Source: Microbacterium aurugineum
Lineage (GTDB): Bacteria; Actinomycetota; Actinomycetes; Actinomycetales; Microbacteriaceae
Length of the DNA: 64,000 bases
Direction: 5' to 3'
Assembly (NCBI RefSeq): GCF_023101205.1
Contig: NZ_CP078078.1
Location: 2,179,411-2,243,410 of the forward strand
In this document: positions 17,439 to 26,554 of the stretch, in pieces
Position numbering within the stretch: position 1 is the first letter of the stretch
Layout of the letters: every line of letters starts with the position of its first letter
The notes under the pieces: model-generated
What the model saw: the letters and a program-made list of their open reading frames with translations, nothing else
What the model was told of the DNA's origin: nothing
Database searches by the model: none
Position numbers and translations under genes: made by a program

Positions 17439-18641
17439 ATGAGTGTCATCCCCGGCGCATGGCGTCGCACGGCGGCGGGCGCCGGTCTGCTCGCCGCAGA
17501 CGGAACCGTCGCGCCCACCATCTTCGCAGAGATGTCCGCTGCCGCGGCCCGAACCGGGGCGATCAATCTCGGACAGGGATTCCCCGACGAGGACGGCCCT
17601 CCGGAGGTGCTCGAAGCCGCTCGGGCCGCGATCGCCCACGGGGCGAACCAGTACCCGCCGGGTCGCGGCGTACGCGACCTGCTCCAGGCGATCAGCGAGC
17701 ATCAACGCCGGTTCTACGGGCTCGATGTCGACCCCGGTACCGAGGTGATCGTGACGGCAGGGGCGACCGAGGCGCTCACGGCTACGCTGCTCGCACTGAT
17801 CGACGGTCCCGACGACGAGGTGGTCGTCTTCGAGCCCTACTACGACTCCTACGCCGCAGCGGTCGCTCTGACGGGAGCGCACCTGCGCACGGTTCCGCTC
17901 CGCGCGCCCGACTTCCAGCCCGATCTGGACCAGCTCGCGGCCACCGTGAACGATCGCACGCGGATCATCCTCGTCAACGACCCGCACAATCCGACGGGTG
18001 CGGTCTTCGGACACGACGTCCTCACCGCGGTGGTGCGGCTCGCTGCGCGGCACGACGCCGTCATCGTGACTGACGAGGTGTACGAGCACCTCTCCTTCGA
18101 GGCACCCCACACGCCGATCGCGACGCTGCCCGGCGCCGCCGAGCGCACCCTGACGATCTCTTCGGCCGGCAAGACCTTCTCGGTCACCGGATGGAAGATC
18201 GGCTGGGTGCACGGACCCGCCGCTCTCATCACGGCGGTGCTCACGGTGAAGCAGTACCTCACGTACGTGAACGGATCCCCCTTCCAGCCCGCCGTCGCCA
18301 CGGGGCTCCGACTCTCCGACTCCACCTTCGCCGATGCCTCATCCGCGCTCGCCCACAAGCACGGGATCCTCGGCGACGGACTGCGCGCGGCCGGGTTCAC
18401 GGTGCACACCCCACAGGGCGGTTACTTCACGGTGGCCGATGCGACCGCGCTGGGCGGCAGGGACGCCGCGGCGTTCTGCCGAGCACTGCCGGAACGTGTC
18501 GGGGTCGTCGCCATCCCGTTGACCGCGTTCGTGTCGGAACCGCATCGACAGGAGTACGCGGGACTGGTGCGCTTCGCCGCGTGCAAGCGAGTGGATGTCC
18601 TGGAGGAGGCGGCGTCCCGCCTGGCCGATTTCACCGCCTGA
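17439..18641 (+). CDS. PLP-dependent class I aminotransferase (glutamine/methionine transaminase-like)
   Basis: 400 aa. Class I/II fold: INLGQGFPDEDGPPEVLEAA, GATEALTATLLALI, FEPYYDSY, NDPHNPTGAVF, TDEVYEHLSFE, and the PLP lysine in SSAGKTFSVTGWKIGW, with the conserved Arg near the C-terminus. The NLGQGFPD opening is typical of the kynurenine/glutamine transaminase and YbdL subgroup rather than of DapC, which is encoded separately at 59.4 kb. It is convergent with a nitrilase-superfamily gene, consistent with a glutamine-transaminase/omega-amidase pair that disposes of alpha-ketoglutaramate or ketomethiobutyrate products. Substrate specificity is inferred. Confidence 0.87.
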   Translation: MSVIPGAWRRTAAGAGLLAADGTVAPTIFAEMSAAAARTGAINLGQGFPDEDGPPEVLEAARAAIAHGANQYPPGRGVRDLLQAISEHQRRFYGLDVDPGTEVIVTAGATEALTATLLALIDGPDDEVVVFEPYYDSYAAAVALTGAHLRTVPLRAPDFQPDLDQLAATVNDRTRIILVNDPHNPTGAVFGHDVLTAVVRLAARHDAVIVTDEVYEHLSFEAPHTPIATLPGAAERTLTISSAGKTFSVTGWKIGWVHGPAALITAVLTVKQYLTYVNGSPFQPAVATGLRLSDSTFADASSALAHKHGILGDGLRAAGFTVHTPQGGYFTVADATALGGRDAAAFCRALPERVGVVAIPLTAFVSEPHRQEYAGLVRFAACKRVDVLEEAASRLADFTA

Positions 18642-18666
18642 GCGTTCGAGGGACCGGATCGTTCCC

Positions 18667-19476
18667 TCAGCGCGGCACGACGGCGTACCGCCGCACACGG
18701 AGCGAGGGGTTCACGGCGCGCACCCGGTCGATCGCAGAGCGTTCCACGACCGCCACCGCGATTCCGGGCGCGGTACCGACCCCGGCGAGGACGACACCCT
18801 GCGGATCGATGATCTGCGAATGCCCGACGCCGATCGGCGTGGGGTGGTCCGCCGCGACCACGTACACGGTGTTCTCGATCGCACGCGCGGCGAGCAGCGT
18901 GGTCCAGTGGTGCTCCTTGAGCGGACCTCGCACCCACTCCGCAGGCACGACCAGCGCATCGGTCCCCGCGTCGACCAGCGACCTGGCGACCTCCGGGAAA
19001 CGCAGGTCGTAACAGGTCATGAGCCCGAACCGCAGACCGGCGAGCTCGAACGTCGATGCCTCCCCCACCTCGCCGGCCTCGATCCAGTCGGACTCGGTCT
19101 GTCCGAACGCGTCGTAGAGGTGCTGCTTGCGATAGACCGCGAGGATGCCGTCACCCCGCACCGCGACGAGCGTGTTCCGCACGCGGCGGTCGTCCGACGC
19201 GCGCTCCACCAGCCCTGCGACGATCACGACCGCATGATCGGCGGCGAGCGCGGAGAGCGTCGTGACGAAGTCCCCGTCGAGGTCTTCCGCGTTCGCCGCG
19301 AGGCTCTCGTCCATCGGGTCGACGAAGTAGCTCGAGTACTCGGGGAAGACGATCAGCCTGGCCCCGCGAGCCGCTGCCTCCGCCGTCAACTCCGCGATCT
19401 TCTCGCGGTTCTCCGAACGGGAAGCGGTCGGCGCGAACTGACACACGGCGACGGGGACGGCTGCTGTCTCGGACAT
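18667..19476 (-). CDS. Nitrilase-superfamily carbon-nitrogen hydrolase (omega-amidase-like)
   Basis: 269 aa from the ATG at 19476, with GGGAGG upstream. The catalytic triad is complete: Glu in IVFPEYSSYF, Lys in YRKQHLYDAFG, and Cys in LMTCYDLRFPE. The KxHLYDAFG and CYDxRFPE sequences match the Nit2/omega-amidase branch, which hydrolyses alpha-ketoglutaramate or similar short amides. Its stop lies 25 nt from the stop of the convergent aminotransferase, so the two could share a pathway without sharing an operon. Cytoplasmic. An alternative is deaminated glutathione amidase (Nit1). Confidence 0.88.
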   Translation of the reverse strand: MSETAAVPVAVCQFAPTASRSENREKIAELTAEAAARGARLIVFPEYSSYFVDPMDESLAANAEDLDGDFVTTLSALAADHAVVIVAGLVERASDDRRVRNTLVAVRGDGILAVYRKQHLYDAFGQTESDWIEAGEVGEASTFELAGLRFGLMTCYDLRFPEVARSLVDAGTDALVVPAEWVRGPLKEHHWTTLLAARAIENTVYVVAADHPTPIGVGHSQIIDPQGVVLAGVGTAPGIAVAVVERSAIDRVRAVNPSLRVRRYAVVPR

Positions 19477-19500
19477 ACATCCATCCTCCCGCATCGACAC

Positions 19501-19522
19501 GCCCGGGGCGTCATCCCCGGGC
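19501..19522. other. Short GC-rich hairpin
   Basis: GCCCGGGG (19501-19508) pairs with CCCCGGGC (19515-19522) across a 6-nt loop. It lies upstream of the nitrilase gene and of the initiator tRNA; role unclear. Confidence 0.4.
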
Positions 19523-19553
19523 GCCTCGATTCGCCGAGGTCCGCATTCCGTGA

Positions 19554-19559
19554 TAAGTT
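19554..19559 (+). promoter_or_regulatory. Candidate -10 box of the initiator tRNA gene
   Basis: TAAGTT lies 11 bases upstream of the tRNA 5' end in an unusually AT-rich patch. No convincing -35 was identified. Confidence 0.35.
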
Positions 19560-19570
19560 ACTTCTTGTGC

Positions 19571-19644
19571 CGCGGGGTGGAGCAGTTCGGTAGCTCGCCG
19601 GGCTCATAACCCGGAGGTCGCAGGTTCAAATCCTGTCCCCGCAA
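19571..19644 (+). tRNA. Initiator tRNA-fMet (CAT)
   Basis: 74 nt without an encoded CCA. The acceptor stem starts CGCGGGG and ends CCCCGCA, leaving the C1-A72 mismatch that marks initiator tRNAs. The anticodon loop CTCATAA lies on a stem with three consecutive G-C pairs (CCGGG/CCCGG), the second initiator hallmark. The T arm is GCAGG-TTCAAAT-CCTGT. It supplies formyl-methionyl-tRNA for translation start. Confidence 0.95.
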
Positions 19645-19649
19645 CAAAT

Positions 19650-19693
19650 GAAAGGCCCTCTGATCTAGAGAAATCCAGATCAGAGGGCCTTTC
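19650..19693. terminator. 17-bp perfect palindromic terminator after tRNA-fMet
   Basis: GAAAGGCCCTCTGATCT (19650-19666) and its complement (19677-19693) enclose a 10-nt loop and end in a short T run. It can serve the tRNA on + and the convergent transporter gene on -. Confidence 0.85.
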
Positions 19694-19752
19694 GCCTTTC
19701 CTGCAAGAGCACGTGCGCGTGGACGTCGCCCGCGGGCGCGAAGCCGGCCGGA

Positions 19753-20724
19753 TCACGAGATCTCCCCGGTTCGGATGAGTCGTGGAACGAGCCGGACGAA
19801 CGCCACCATCACGATCAGCTCGACGATCGTCTGCGTCACCACCACCAACGGTGCGAGAGCGAAGGATGCCGGAAGCGCGAGCGCCAGCGGAAGGACGACG
19901 AGCGAGTTGCGTGTCGCGCCGGAGAAGACGATCGCACGTCGAGCGGGGACGCCGAGCTTCGAGACACGACCGGCGACTGCGCCGAGAGGGAGCATCAGGG
20001 CGGCGAACCCGAGGAAGATCGGCACGGCGACCCAGAGGTCCGCCAGGCGCGCACTCACGCCGTGCACTTGGGAGGCGACGACGACGGCGAGCGTCAGCAT
20101 CATCAGCGGCACCATCGCATCGGCCGCCACCGCCTCGACGCTCCGCCCCCACCGCGACCGAGACGCCGCGTACTGCACCGCCCCCGCGGCCGCGAGGGGC
20201 AGGAGGATCACCCAGACGAAGGCCTCGATGAACGGGGTGAGCTCGACGGTTCGAACCAGCTCCACGCCGACGAACCACCACAGAAAGAGCGGGAGCAGCA
20301 GCATCTGTCCGAGCATCAGGATCGGTGCGGCCGCGAGCAGCCGTTCCTTCGCCCCTCCCCCGAGCCCGGTGAACACGATCACATAGTCGACGCAGGGGGT
20401 GAGCAGCACCAGGAGGACGCCGGCCAGCAGCGCCGCGTCCTGCGCCACGAAACGCGAAAGCCCGAACACCACCACGGGCACGATCACGAAGTTCACCGCG
20501 AGGAGGACGGCGAGGAACCGCCCGTCGCGGAACGCCCGGCCGATCGCCGGAAAGGGCACTCCGAGGAAGGTGGCGAAGAGGAGTACAGCGAGCACCGGGG
20601 TGATCGCGATTTCGAGCGGACGTGCAGCAGAGGGCACCCGCAGGCCCAGCACGCCACCCGCGGAGATCGCCGCGAGGTAGAGAGCGACCTGGTGACGCTC
20701 ACCCCAGACGATCACGCTTCGCAT
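19753..20724 (-). CDS. BASS/ACR3-type transporter (bile acid:Na+ symporter superfamily)
   Basis: 323 aa from the ATG at 20724. About ten hydrophobic helices span the whole protein. The segment LLTPCVDYVIVFTGLGGGA in the fourth helix region resembles the conserved Cys-containing segment of ACR3 arsenite exporters, and FSGATRNSLVVLPLALALP matches the second family motif (RNS). Inner-membrane secondary transporter; substrate may be arsenite or an organic anion. No arsenate reductase or ArsR gene is nearby, so arsenic resistance is not supported by context. The frame is open upstream, but MRSVIVWGE is the first plausible start outside the neighbouring terminator. Confidence 0.75.
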   Translation of the reverse strand: MRSVIVWGERHQVALYLAAISAGGVLGLRVPSAARPLEIAITPVLAVLLFATFLGVPFPAIGRAFRDGRFLAVLLAVNFVIVPVVVFGLSRFVAQDAALLAGVLLVLLTPCVDYVIVFTGLGGGAKERLLAAAPILMLGQMLLLPLFLWWFVGVELVRTVELTPFIEAFVWVILLPLAAAGAVQYAASRSRWGRSVEAVAADAMVPLMMLTLAVVVASQVHGVSARLADLWVAVPIFLGFAALMLPLGAVAGRVSKLGVPARRAIVFSGATRNSLVVLPLALALPASFALAPLVVVTQTIVELIVMVAFVRLVPRLIRTGEIS

Positions 20725-20783
20725 GCCACCAGCATGTCCTGCGGCACGACCACTCGCGAATCGGAGCCGCGCCGCCGGAACAG

Positions 20784-20815
20784 GAATGGGCGCCCCCTCA
20801 CGGGGGCGCCCATTC
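20784..20815 (-). terminator. Terminator of the UPF0182 gene
   Basis: GAATGGGCGCCCCC (20784-20797) pairs with 20802-20815, a perfect 14-bp stem with a 4-nt loop. It lies 19 nt beyond the stop of the UPF0182 gene. Confidence 0.8.
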
Positions 20816-20833
20816 ACTGCGGTGCAGGGCGAC

Positions 20834-23743
20834 TCACTTCTCGGCGGCGGCGTCCAGCTCCAGGAGCTTCTCGACGGCCGCGGTGAGGCGCTCATCGGCC
20901 TCCGCGAACTTCGTGAGGTCACCCGACTGCAGCGCCGTCTCACGGTCGACCAGTGCCTGCTGCGCGGCAGCCAAGGCGTCGGCCTGCGCATCCGTCGGCT
21001 GCGTGGGCTCGGTCGGCGTCTCGCCGGCGTCCGGGTTCTCCGTGTCCGGGTCACTCGGCTCGACCGTGTCGTCACCACCGGCGGCACCGGAATCCCCGCC
21101 GAAGAGCGTGTCCAGAGCCTCGGTCAGCGTGTTCTCGAAAGCGACGCGATCACCGAACGCGACCAGCACCTTCTGCAGACGCGGCAACTGCGTGCCCTCG
21201 GAGGACTGCACATACACCGGCTGCACATAGAGCAGACCGCCACCGACCGGCAACGTCAGCAGGTTGCCGTAGATGACCTCCGACTCTCCCTGTTGCAGCA
21301 GGTTGAGCTGAGGCACGACGGACGTGTCGGAGTTGTAGGTGTTCTGCACCTGGCCGGGGCCCGGCACCGTCGTGTCCGTGTCGATCTCGAGCATCCGCAG
21401 CTGGCCGTAGCCCTCTGCCTTCACGCCCTTCTCCGAACCGGCGTCCGAGTCCACCGCGAGGTAGCCCATGAGCACGTCGCGGCTGCCGCCCGAGCCCTGC
21501 GAGTTCGGGATGAACGTCGAGAACATCGAGAACCGCGGGGAATCCTGGCCGGGCATCTGCATCGTCAGGTAGTACGGCGGCTGCAGCATCGACTCGCTGC
21601 GCGGGTCGTTCGGCGTCTGCCAGCGGTTGTCCTGCTGTGCGAAGGAGCCGGCCTTGTCGACGTGGTAGACGCCGAGGATGTCGCGCTGCACCTTGAACAG
21701 GTCCGTCGGGTAGCGCACATGGCTCATCAACTCACCCGACATGTCGCTGATCGGCTTCAACGTCGACGGGTAGATCTTCTGCCAGGTCTTGAGGACCGGG
21801 TCCTCATCGTCCCAGGCGTACAGCGTCACGGAGCCGTCGTAGGCGTCGACCGTGGCCTTGACCGAGTTGCGGATGTAGTTGATGTCGTCGATGGCCAGCG
21901 TCGGCGACGTGACGTTGGAGTCGGCGATCGCGTCCGACAGGCTCACGCTCGTCGAGTACGGGTAGGTCTGGCTCGTGGTGTAGCCGTCGACGATCCAGAC
22001 GATACGACCGTCCACCACACTCGGGTACGGATCGCTGTCGAGCTCGAGGTAGGGCGCGACCTTCTGCACACGGGTCGTCGGATCGCGGTCGTAGAGGATC
22101 TGCGACTCCTCGTTCACGAGGTTCGAGAACAGGATCTGCTCGGACTGGAACTTCAGCGCGTACAGCAGCTTCGTGAACGTGTCGCCGATCTTGGGTCCGC
22201 CGTCCCCGGAGAACGTCGTCTTGGTCTCGCTGGAGCCGTCCTTGCCCCGCGGGTAGTCGATCTCGGCCGGCTCGGCGCCTTCGGGCGCTCCGACGATCGA
22301 GTACTCGGGCGACTTCTCGCCGAAGTAGACGCGAGGCTCGAAGTTCTCCCGGTCCGTCAGGAACCCGGAGGACGGGATGCCGCGCTCGAGGAACACCGGC
22401 TCGCCGTCCGAGGTCCGCTGGTTGCCCGCGGCGGCCACGAGACCGTAGCCGTGCGTGTAGACCGCCACACGGTTGTTCCAGTTGTCGCCGTCGCCGAGAC
22501 CGGACATGTCGAGGTCACGCACGGACACCACGGTGTCCTGCATCTGGCCGTCGATCTCGTAGCGGTCGACGTCCATGGTCGTCTGGAACTGGTAGTAGCC
22601 GCGGTACTGCTCGAGCTGACGCACCGTGGGCGGGATGACCTTGGGGTCCATGATGCGGGTCGACGCCGTGGTCTCGGCATCGGCGCGCAGCTGACCGGCC
22701 TCGGCGTCCGTCTTGGCGGCGAACGGCGTGGTCTCGAGGTCTGCGACGCCGTAGGCCTCCTTCGTGCCGTCGATGTTCCGCTGGTAGTACTCCGCCTGGT
22801 AGGCGTTCTGGTTCGGCTTCACCTGGAAGGTGGTGACCACCCAGGGGTAGCCGACCCCGACGACGAGCGCGGCGACGATCAGGAGCGCCGTGGCCGCGAG
22901 CGGGAAGCGCCAGCGGCCGATGACCGCGGTGACGAAGAACAGGATCGCCACGACGGCGGCGATGATGGCGAGGATCGCGAGGCCCGGGATCGTCGCGTTG
23001 ACACCCGTGTACGCCGCACCCGTGATGCGGTCGTCGGGCTCGACGAGGGTCTTGTACTGGTCGAGCCACAGGCTCGCCGCCTGCACGAGCAGGTAGAGAC
23101 CCGCGATGACCGCGAGCTGGATACGCGCAGGCTTGGAGATGCGCAGCTCTCCCTGGCCCACACGAACCGATCCGTACAGGTAGGAGACGAGCGCGGTGAC
23201 CAGCAGCGCGAGGAGCAGGACCGCCGACACGAACGCGAGCAGGATCGAGTAGAACGGCATCGCGAACATGTAGAACCCGGTGTCGATGCCGAACTGCGGG
23301 TCGACACTGGACGTGGCGACACCGTTGGCCCAGAGCCACACCGTCTTCCACTGCCCCGCGGCGGCGAATCCGGCGAAGAGTCCGAAGAAGATCGGCATGC
23401 CCCACATCGCGAGTCGACGCAGCGGCTCGATGACCTCCTGGTAGCGGTCCAGCTGAGAGCTGAGCCGCACGTACACCGGGCGCAGCCGGTACGCGAGCTG
23501 GATGGCGACGAACAGCGGCACCGCCATTCCGAGGAAGCCCACCACGAACATCACCGCCGTGGCGATCCACTGCGTGGTGAGGACACCGGTGAAGCCCAGC
23601 TGGTCGAACCAGAGGAATTCGGTGTAGAGGGAGGCGAACACGAAGAACACCGCGATCAGGGCGGCGATGATCACCAGAGAGATGCCGAGAATACGTCGGG
23701 ACGTTCGAGGCGTGGCCGGAGTCGGAGCTGAGGTCGAGGTCAC
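20834..23743 (-). CDS. UPF0182 family large membrane protein
   Basis: 969 aa from a GTG at 23743. Seven hydrophobic helices lie in the first ~340 residues (LGISLVIIAALIAVFFVFAS, and so on), followed by a ~600-residue extracytoplasmic part (YYQRNIDGTKEAYGV, ATRVQKVAPYLELDSDPYP-like segment) and an acidic, Thr/Pro-rich tail. The order and motifs such as LWFDQLGFTGVLTTQW match the UPF0182/Rv3193c family. Role unknown. A 1,002-codon open frame on the opposite strand is a codon-bias shadow. The gene directly upstream encodes the PDZ-Lon protease, an arrangement also found in mycobacteria (from memory). Confidence 0.95.
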   Translation of the reverse strand: MTSTSAPTPATPRTSRRILGISLVIIAALIAVFFVFASLYTEFLWFDQLGFTGVLTTQWIATAVMFVVGFLGMAVPLFVAIQLAYRLRPVYVRLSSQLDRYQEVIEPLRRLAMWGMPIFFGLFAGFAAAGQWKTVWLWANGVATSSVDPQFGIDTGFYMFAMPFYSILLAFVSAVLLLALLVTALVSYLYGSVRVGQGELRISKPARIQLAVIAGLYLLVQAASLWLDQYKTLVEPDDRITGAAYTGVNATIPGLAILAIIAAVVAILFFVTAVIGRWRFPLAATALLIVAALVVGVGYPWVVTTFQVKPNQNAYQAEYYQRNIDGTKEAYGVADLETTPFAAKTDAEAGQLRADAETTASTRIMDPKVIPPTVRQLEQYRGYYQFQTTMDVDRYEIDGQMQDTVVSVRDLDMSGLGDGDNWNNRVAVYTHGYGLVAAAGNQRTSDGEPVFLERGIPSSGFLTDRENFEPRVYFGEKSPEYSIVGAPEGAEPAEIDYPRGKDGSSETKTTFSGDGGPKIGDTFTKLLYALKFQSEQILFSNLVNEESQILYDRDPTTRVQKVAPYLELDSDPYPSVVDGRIVWIVDGYTTSQTYPYSTSVSLSDAIADSNVTSPTLAIDDINYIRNSVKATVDAYDGSVTLYAWDDEDPVLKTWQKIYPSTLKPISDMSGELMSHVRYPTDLFKVQRDILGVYHVDKAGSFAQQDNRWQTPNDPRSESMLQPPYYLTMQMPGQDSPRFSMFSTFIPNSQGSGGSRDVLMGYLAVDSDAGSEKGVKAEGYGQLRMLEIDTDTTVPGPGQVQNTYNSDTSVVPQLNLLQQGESEVIYGNLLTLPVGGGLLYVQPVYVQSSEGTQLPRLQKVLVAFGDRVAFENTLTEALDTLFGGDSGAAGGDDTVEPSDPDTENPDAGETPTEPTQPTDAQADALAAAQQALVDRETALQSGDLTKFAEADERLTAAVEKLLELDAAAEK

Positions 23744-23755
23744 CCCTCCATCCTA
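23744..23755 (-). promoter_or_regulatory. Leaderless -10 box (TAGGAT)
   Basis: TAGGAT at 23755-23750, then GGAGGG and the GTG at 23743. The GGAGG touches the start codon, which argues against a normal ribosome-binding site. Confidence 0.55.
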
Positions 23756-23820
23756 GGCATCGCTCACTGTGCGCAGGCTGTCATCCCGGTCACGGCGAGG
23801 TCACGGTGCCCGGTCGGGGA

Positions 23821-24912
23821 TCAGCTGCCGGCGGTCTCGCACGTCGGCAGCGCGGCGACGTCGCCGTCGTCGGCGATCACCTCGAGCGCGGCGAGCGACT
23901 CGTCGAGCGTCGCGGTGCGGATCACCTGGAGTCCGTCAGGGACGTGCCCGACGACCTCGTCGCAGTTCGCCGCGGGCGCGAGGAAGAACTCCGCGCCGGC
24001 GTCGCGCGCACCGTACAGCTTCTGCCGGATCCCGCCGATCGGACCGACGGTGCCCGCGGCATCGATGGTCCCGGTACCGGCGATATTCTCCCCACCGTTG
24101 AGCTCCCCCTCGGTGAGGGTGTCGATGATCCCCAGCGCGAACATCATCCCTGCACTGGGCCCGCCGACGTTGTCCAACTGGATGGTGACATCGATCTCGA
24201 AGTCGTAGTCCGTGCGGAGCGTGACGCCGATGAGCCAGGTCGTGACCCCGCCCTCCACGTGCTCCACCGGTGTCACCTCGACCGTCTGCTCCTCGTCATC
24301 ACGCAGCACGGTGAGCGTCACGGGGTCGCCCGCCGCCACCTGGATCGCCTCTCGCAGCTGCGTCGCCGAGGCCACTGGTGCGTCGTCGATCGCGGTGATC
24401 ACGTCGTCGGCCTCGAGCACGCCCTGTGCCGGTGAGTCGGGGACGGCGTCGACCACCACGACCTGCGCGCCGGTGTCGTACCCGAGCTCGTTCAACGCGG
24501 CTGCGGTGGCCTCGTGCTGTGAGTCGATCATCAGCGTGGCGTTGCGCTCGTCGCGCTGCTCGGTCGTCACGCCTTCAGGGAAGACGGAGTCCAGCGGCAC
24601 GACGGCGCGCGAGGAGTCCATCCAGGCCAGGGCCAGCTCGAACCAGCTCGGGGTTCGCTCACGGTTCCCCACGACCTGCACGGTGGTCAGATCCAGCGTG
24701 CCGGCCGTCTCGAACGTCTCGGCGCCGTCGACCTTGATCAGCGGAACCTCGTCGCCGTCCTTGTCGGTCGCGGTGCCGAGCGTGTCGTAGACCGGACCGG
24801 GCCGCTGGATCACATAGGGGGACGGCAGGAACGTCAGTACGACGAGGGCGACGAGCGCGACGATCAGCGCCCAGACTCCGAGTCCAGGCTTTCCAGACCG
24901 CGTTCGATCCAC
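23821..24912 (-). CDS. PDZ domain-containing Lon-type protease (YlbL-like)
   Basis: 363 aa from a GTG at 24912 with GGAGGA six bases upstream; an ATG 11 codons earlier lacks such a site. One N-terminal transmembrane helix (WALIVALVALVVLTFL) is followed by an extracytoplasmic region and a PDZ domain at about 145-235 (DSPAQGVLEADDVITAIDD). The Lon-type proteolytic domain follows with the catalytic dyad: Ser in DNVGGPSAGMMFAL and Lys in GIRQKLYGARDAG. Such proteins resemble Bacillus YlbL and Rv3194c. It probably cleaves envelope substrates; targets are unknown. Confidence 0.92.
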   Translation of the reverse strand: MDRTRSGKPGLGVWALIVALVALVVLTFLPSPYVIQRPGPVYDTLGTATDKDGDEVPLIKVDGAETFETAGTLDLTTVQVVGNRERTPSWFELALAWMDSSRAVVPLDSVFPEGVTTEQRDERNATLMIDSQHEATAAALNELGYDTGAQVVVVDAVPDSPAQGVLEADDVITAIDDAPVASATQLREAIQVAAGDPVTLTVLRDDEEQTVEVTPVEHVEGGVTTWLIGVTLRTDYDFEIDVTIQLDNVGGPSAGMMFALGIIDTLTEGELNGGENIAGTGTIDAAGTVGPIGGIRQKLYGARDAGAEFFLAPAANCDEVVGHVPDGLQVIRTATLDESLAALEVIADDGDVAALPTCETAGS

Positions 24913-25029
24913 AGCATTCCTCCGTCGTTCGCGAGCGGCGTACACCGATCTGCCCGCATCGGGGTCGCGCGCAGAAACCTGTGACTAGCGTAGATGCCAC
25001 GGCAAGAGATGTGCTGAGAGGCGAGCGAC

Positions 25030-26427
25030 ATGGCAGACAACGACCCGACCCCCGAGGACTTCCAGGAGTTCCTCCGACGGATGCTCGCGAACCAGGGCGG
25101 TGGCGACATCGACCCCGAGGCGCTGCGCGGCGCGTTCGAAGGCATGGACGGCTTCAGCCTCGACCCCGCGATGATGCAGACGATCATGTCGCAGCTCCAG
25201 GGCGCGTTCGGCGGCGATCCCTGGGAGAACGCCCTGCGTCAGGCCCTGTTCATCGCCAACCGCGACGGGCAGGGCATCAGCGACGGATCACGCACCTCAC
25301 TCGCCGATTCCTTCTCCCTCGCCAACCTGTGGCTGGGCGAGGCGACCACGATCTCGGAGCTCGCCGAATCCCCGATCGCGATGACGCGCGGCGAGTGGGT
25401 CGAGAAGACCCTTCCGGTGTGGAAGGAGATCGCCGATCCGGTGTCGACCAGCATCGCCGATGCACTGACCTCCGCACTGGACACGCAGGTCCCCGAGGAG
25501 ATGCGCGACGTCGTCCAGGGCGCCGGAAAGCTGATGCGGGGTCTGGGCGGATCCGTGTTCGCGGCGCAGTTCGGGCAGGTGCTCGGGAACCTCTCGCTCG
25601 AGGTCGTCTCCGGTGGCGACGTGGGAATCCCCGTGCTCCCCGCCGGCACGGCGGCCGTGATCCCGCAGAACCTCACCGCTTTCGGCGAGGGCCTCGAGAT
25701 CCCGGAAGACCAGATCGCGCTCTACCTCGCCACCCGGGAGCTCGCGTATGCGCGTCTCTACCGGCACGCGAAATGGCTGCACCTGCACGTGATGGCGCAG
25801 ATCACGGACTTCGCCCGCGGCGTCACGGTCGACGTGGATGCTCTGGAAGACGTCGCGAGCCGGCTCGACCCCTCCGACCCGGAGGAGTTGCGTGCGGCCA
25901 TCGAGGGCGGCGCACTGCTCCCCGTGCAGAGCGAGGCCCAGCGCGAGGCGCTGACCCGGCTGGAGAACCTCATCGCGACGATCGACGGGTGGGTGGACGT
26001 GGTGACCGCACAGGCGACCTCGCGGCTCCCCGACGGTGCGCGCATCGCGGAAGCAGCCCGCCGGAGGCGCGCGGTGGGCGGCCCCGCGGAGGACGCGCTC
26101 GGCGCACTCGTCGGGCTCAAGCTTCGTCCGCGGCGGATGCGGGAGGCGTCGGCGATGTGGCAGGCCGTGACGGACGCCGTGGGTATCGGTGCACGGGACT
26201 CGCTGTGGGACTACCCCGACCTGATGCCGACCGCCGACGACATCGACGACCCCCGGGCGCTCGTGGCGCGACTGCAGGCCGCAGAGCGCGGTGAGCAGCC
26301 GGTCGCCGACGAGTTCGACGAGGCGCTGGCGCGGCTGCTCGACGGCGACGACTTCGCGGAGGACAAGCCCGAAGATGGCGACGACGACGACGACGACGCT
26401 GCCCCGGAAGGCGACCGACCCGTCTGA
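25030..26427 (+). CDS. DUF2342 (zincin_2) family protein
   Basis: 465 aa from ATG. All-alpha in appearance. Residues about 60-400 cover the family domain: SLADSFSLANLWLGEAT, PVLPAGTAAVIPQNLTAFGEGL, then LATRELAYARLYRHAKWLHLHV, where the metal-binding histidines are expected. The usual histidine after RE.A in this family (from memory REAAH-type) is Tyr here (RELAYARLY), so metal binding may be changed. The tail is acidic (GDDDDDDAAPEGD). Cytoplasmic, no signal peptide. Divergent from the PDZ protease gene and upstream of the E1-like gene, as in Rv3194c-Rv3196. Function unknown. Confidence 0.85.
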   Translation: MADNDPTPEDFQEFLRRMLANQGGGDIDPEALRGAFEGMDGFSLDPAMMQTIMSQLQGAFGGDPWENALRQALFIANRDGQGISDGSRTSLADSFSLANLWLGEATTISELAESPIAMTRGEWVEKTLPVWKEIADPVSTSIADALTSALDTQVPEEMRDVVQGAGKLMRGLGGSVFAAQFGQVLGNLSLEVVSGGDVGIPVLPAGTAAVIPQNLTAFGEGLEIPEDQIALYLATRELAYARLYRHAKWLHLHVMAQITDFARGVTVDVDALEDVASRLDPSDPEELRAAIEGGALLPVQSEAQREALTRLENLIATIDGWVDVVTAQATSRLPDGARIAEAARRRRAVGGPAEDALGALVGLKLRPRRMREASAMWQAVTDAVGIGARDSLWDYPDLMPTADDIDDPRALVARLQAAERGEQPVADEFDEALARLLDGDDFAEDKPEDGDDDDDDAAPEGDRPV

Positions 26428-26541
26428 CCGACGCGGCGCGGACGGAACCGAGAAGTCGCACTTCTCCTCCCCCGTCATGCGAATCGCGGGGAGTTCTCCA
26501 CCGAAGCGGCGGAGTGGCGATCGCTGTGCGCGTGCCCCCTC

Positions 26542-26554
26542 CAGAATCGGAGGG
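26542..26554 (+). promoter_or_regulatory. Leaderless -10 box (CAGAAT)
   Basis: CAGAAT at 26542-26547, seven bases, then the ATG at 26555. Confidence 0.45.

Noticed and set aside
19753..20724. Arsenic-resistance locus
   Set aside because: The transporter resembles ACR3 only in part and no ArsR or ArsC gene is present nearby.
20723..23731. A 1,002-codon open frame on the + strand opposite the UPF0182 gene
   Set aside because: Arg/His/Asp/Val-rich composition without domains is typical of a GC-bias shadow; the opposite frame encodes a clear protein family.
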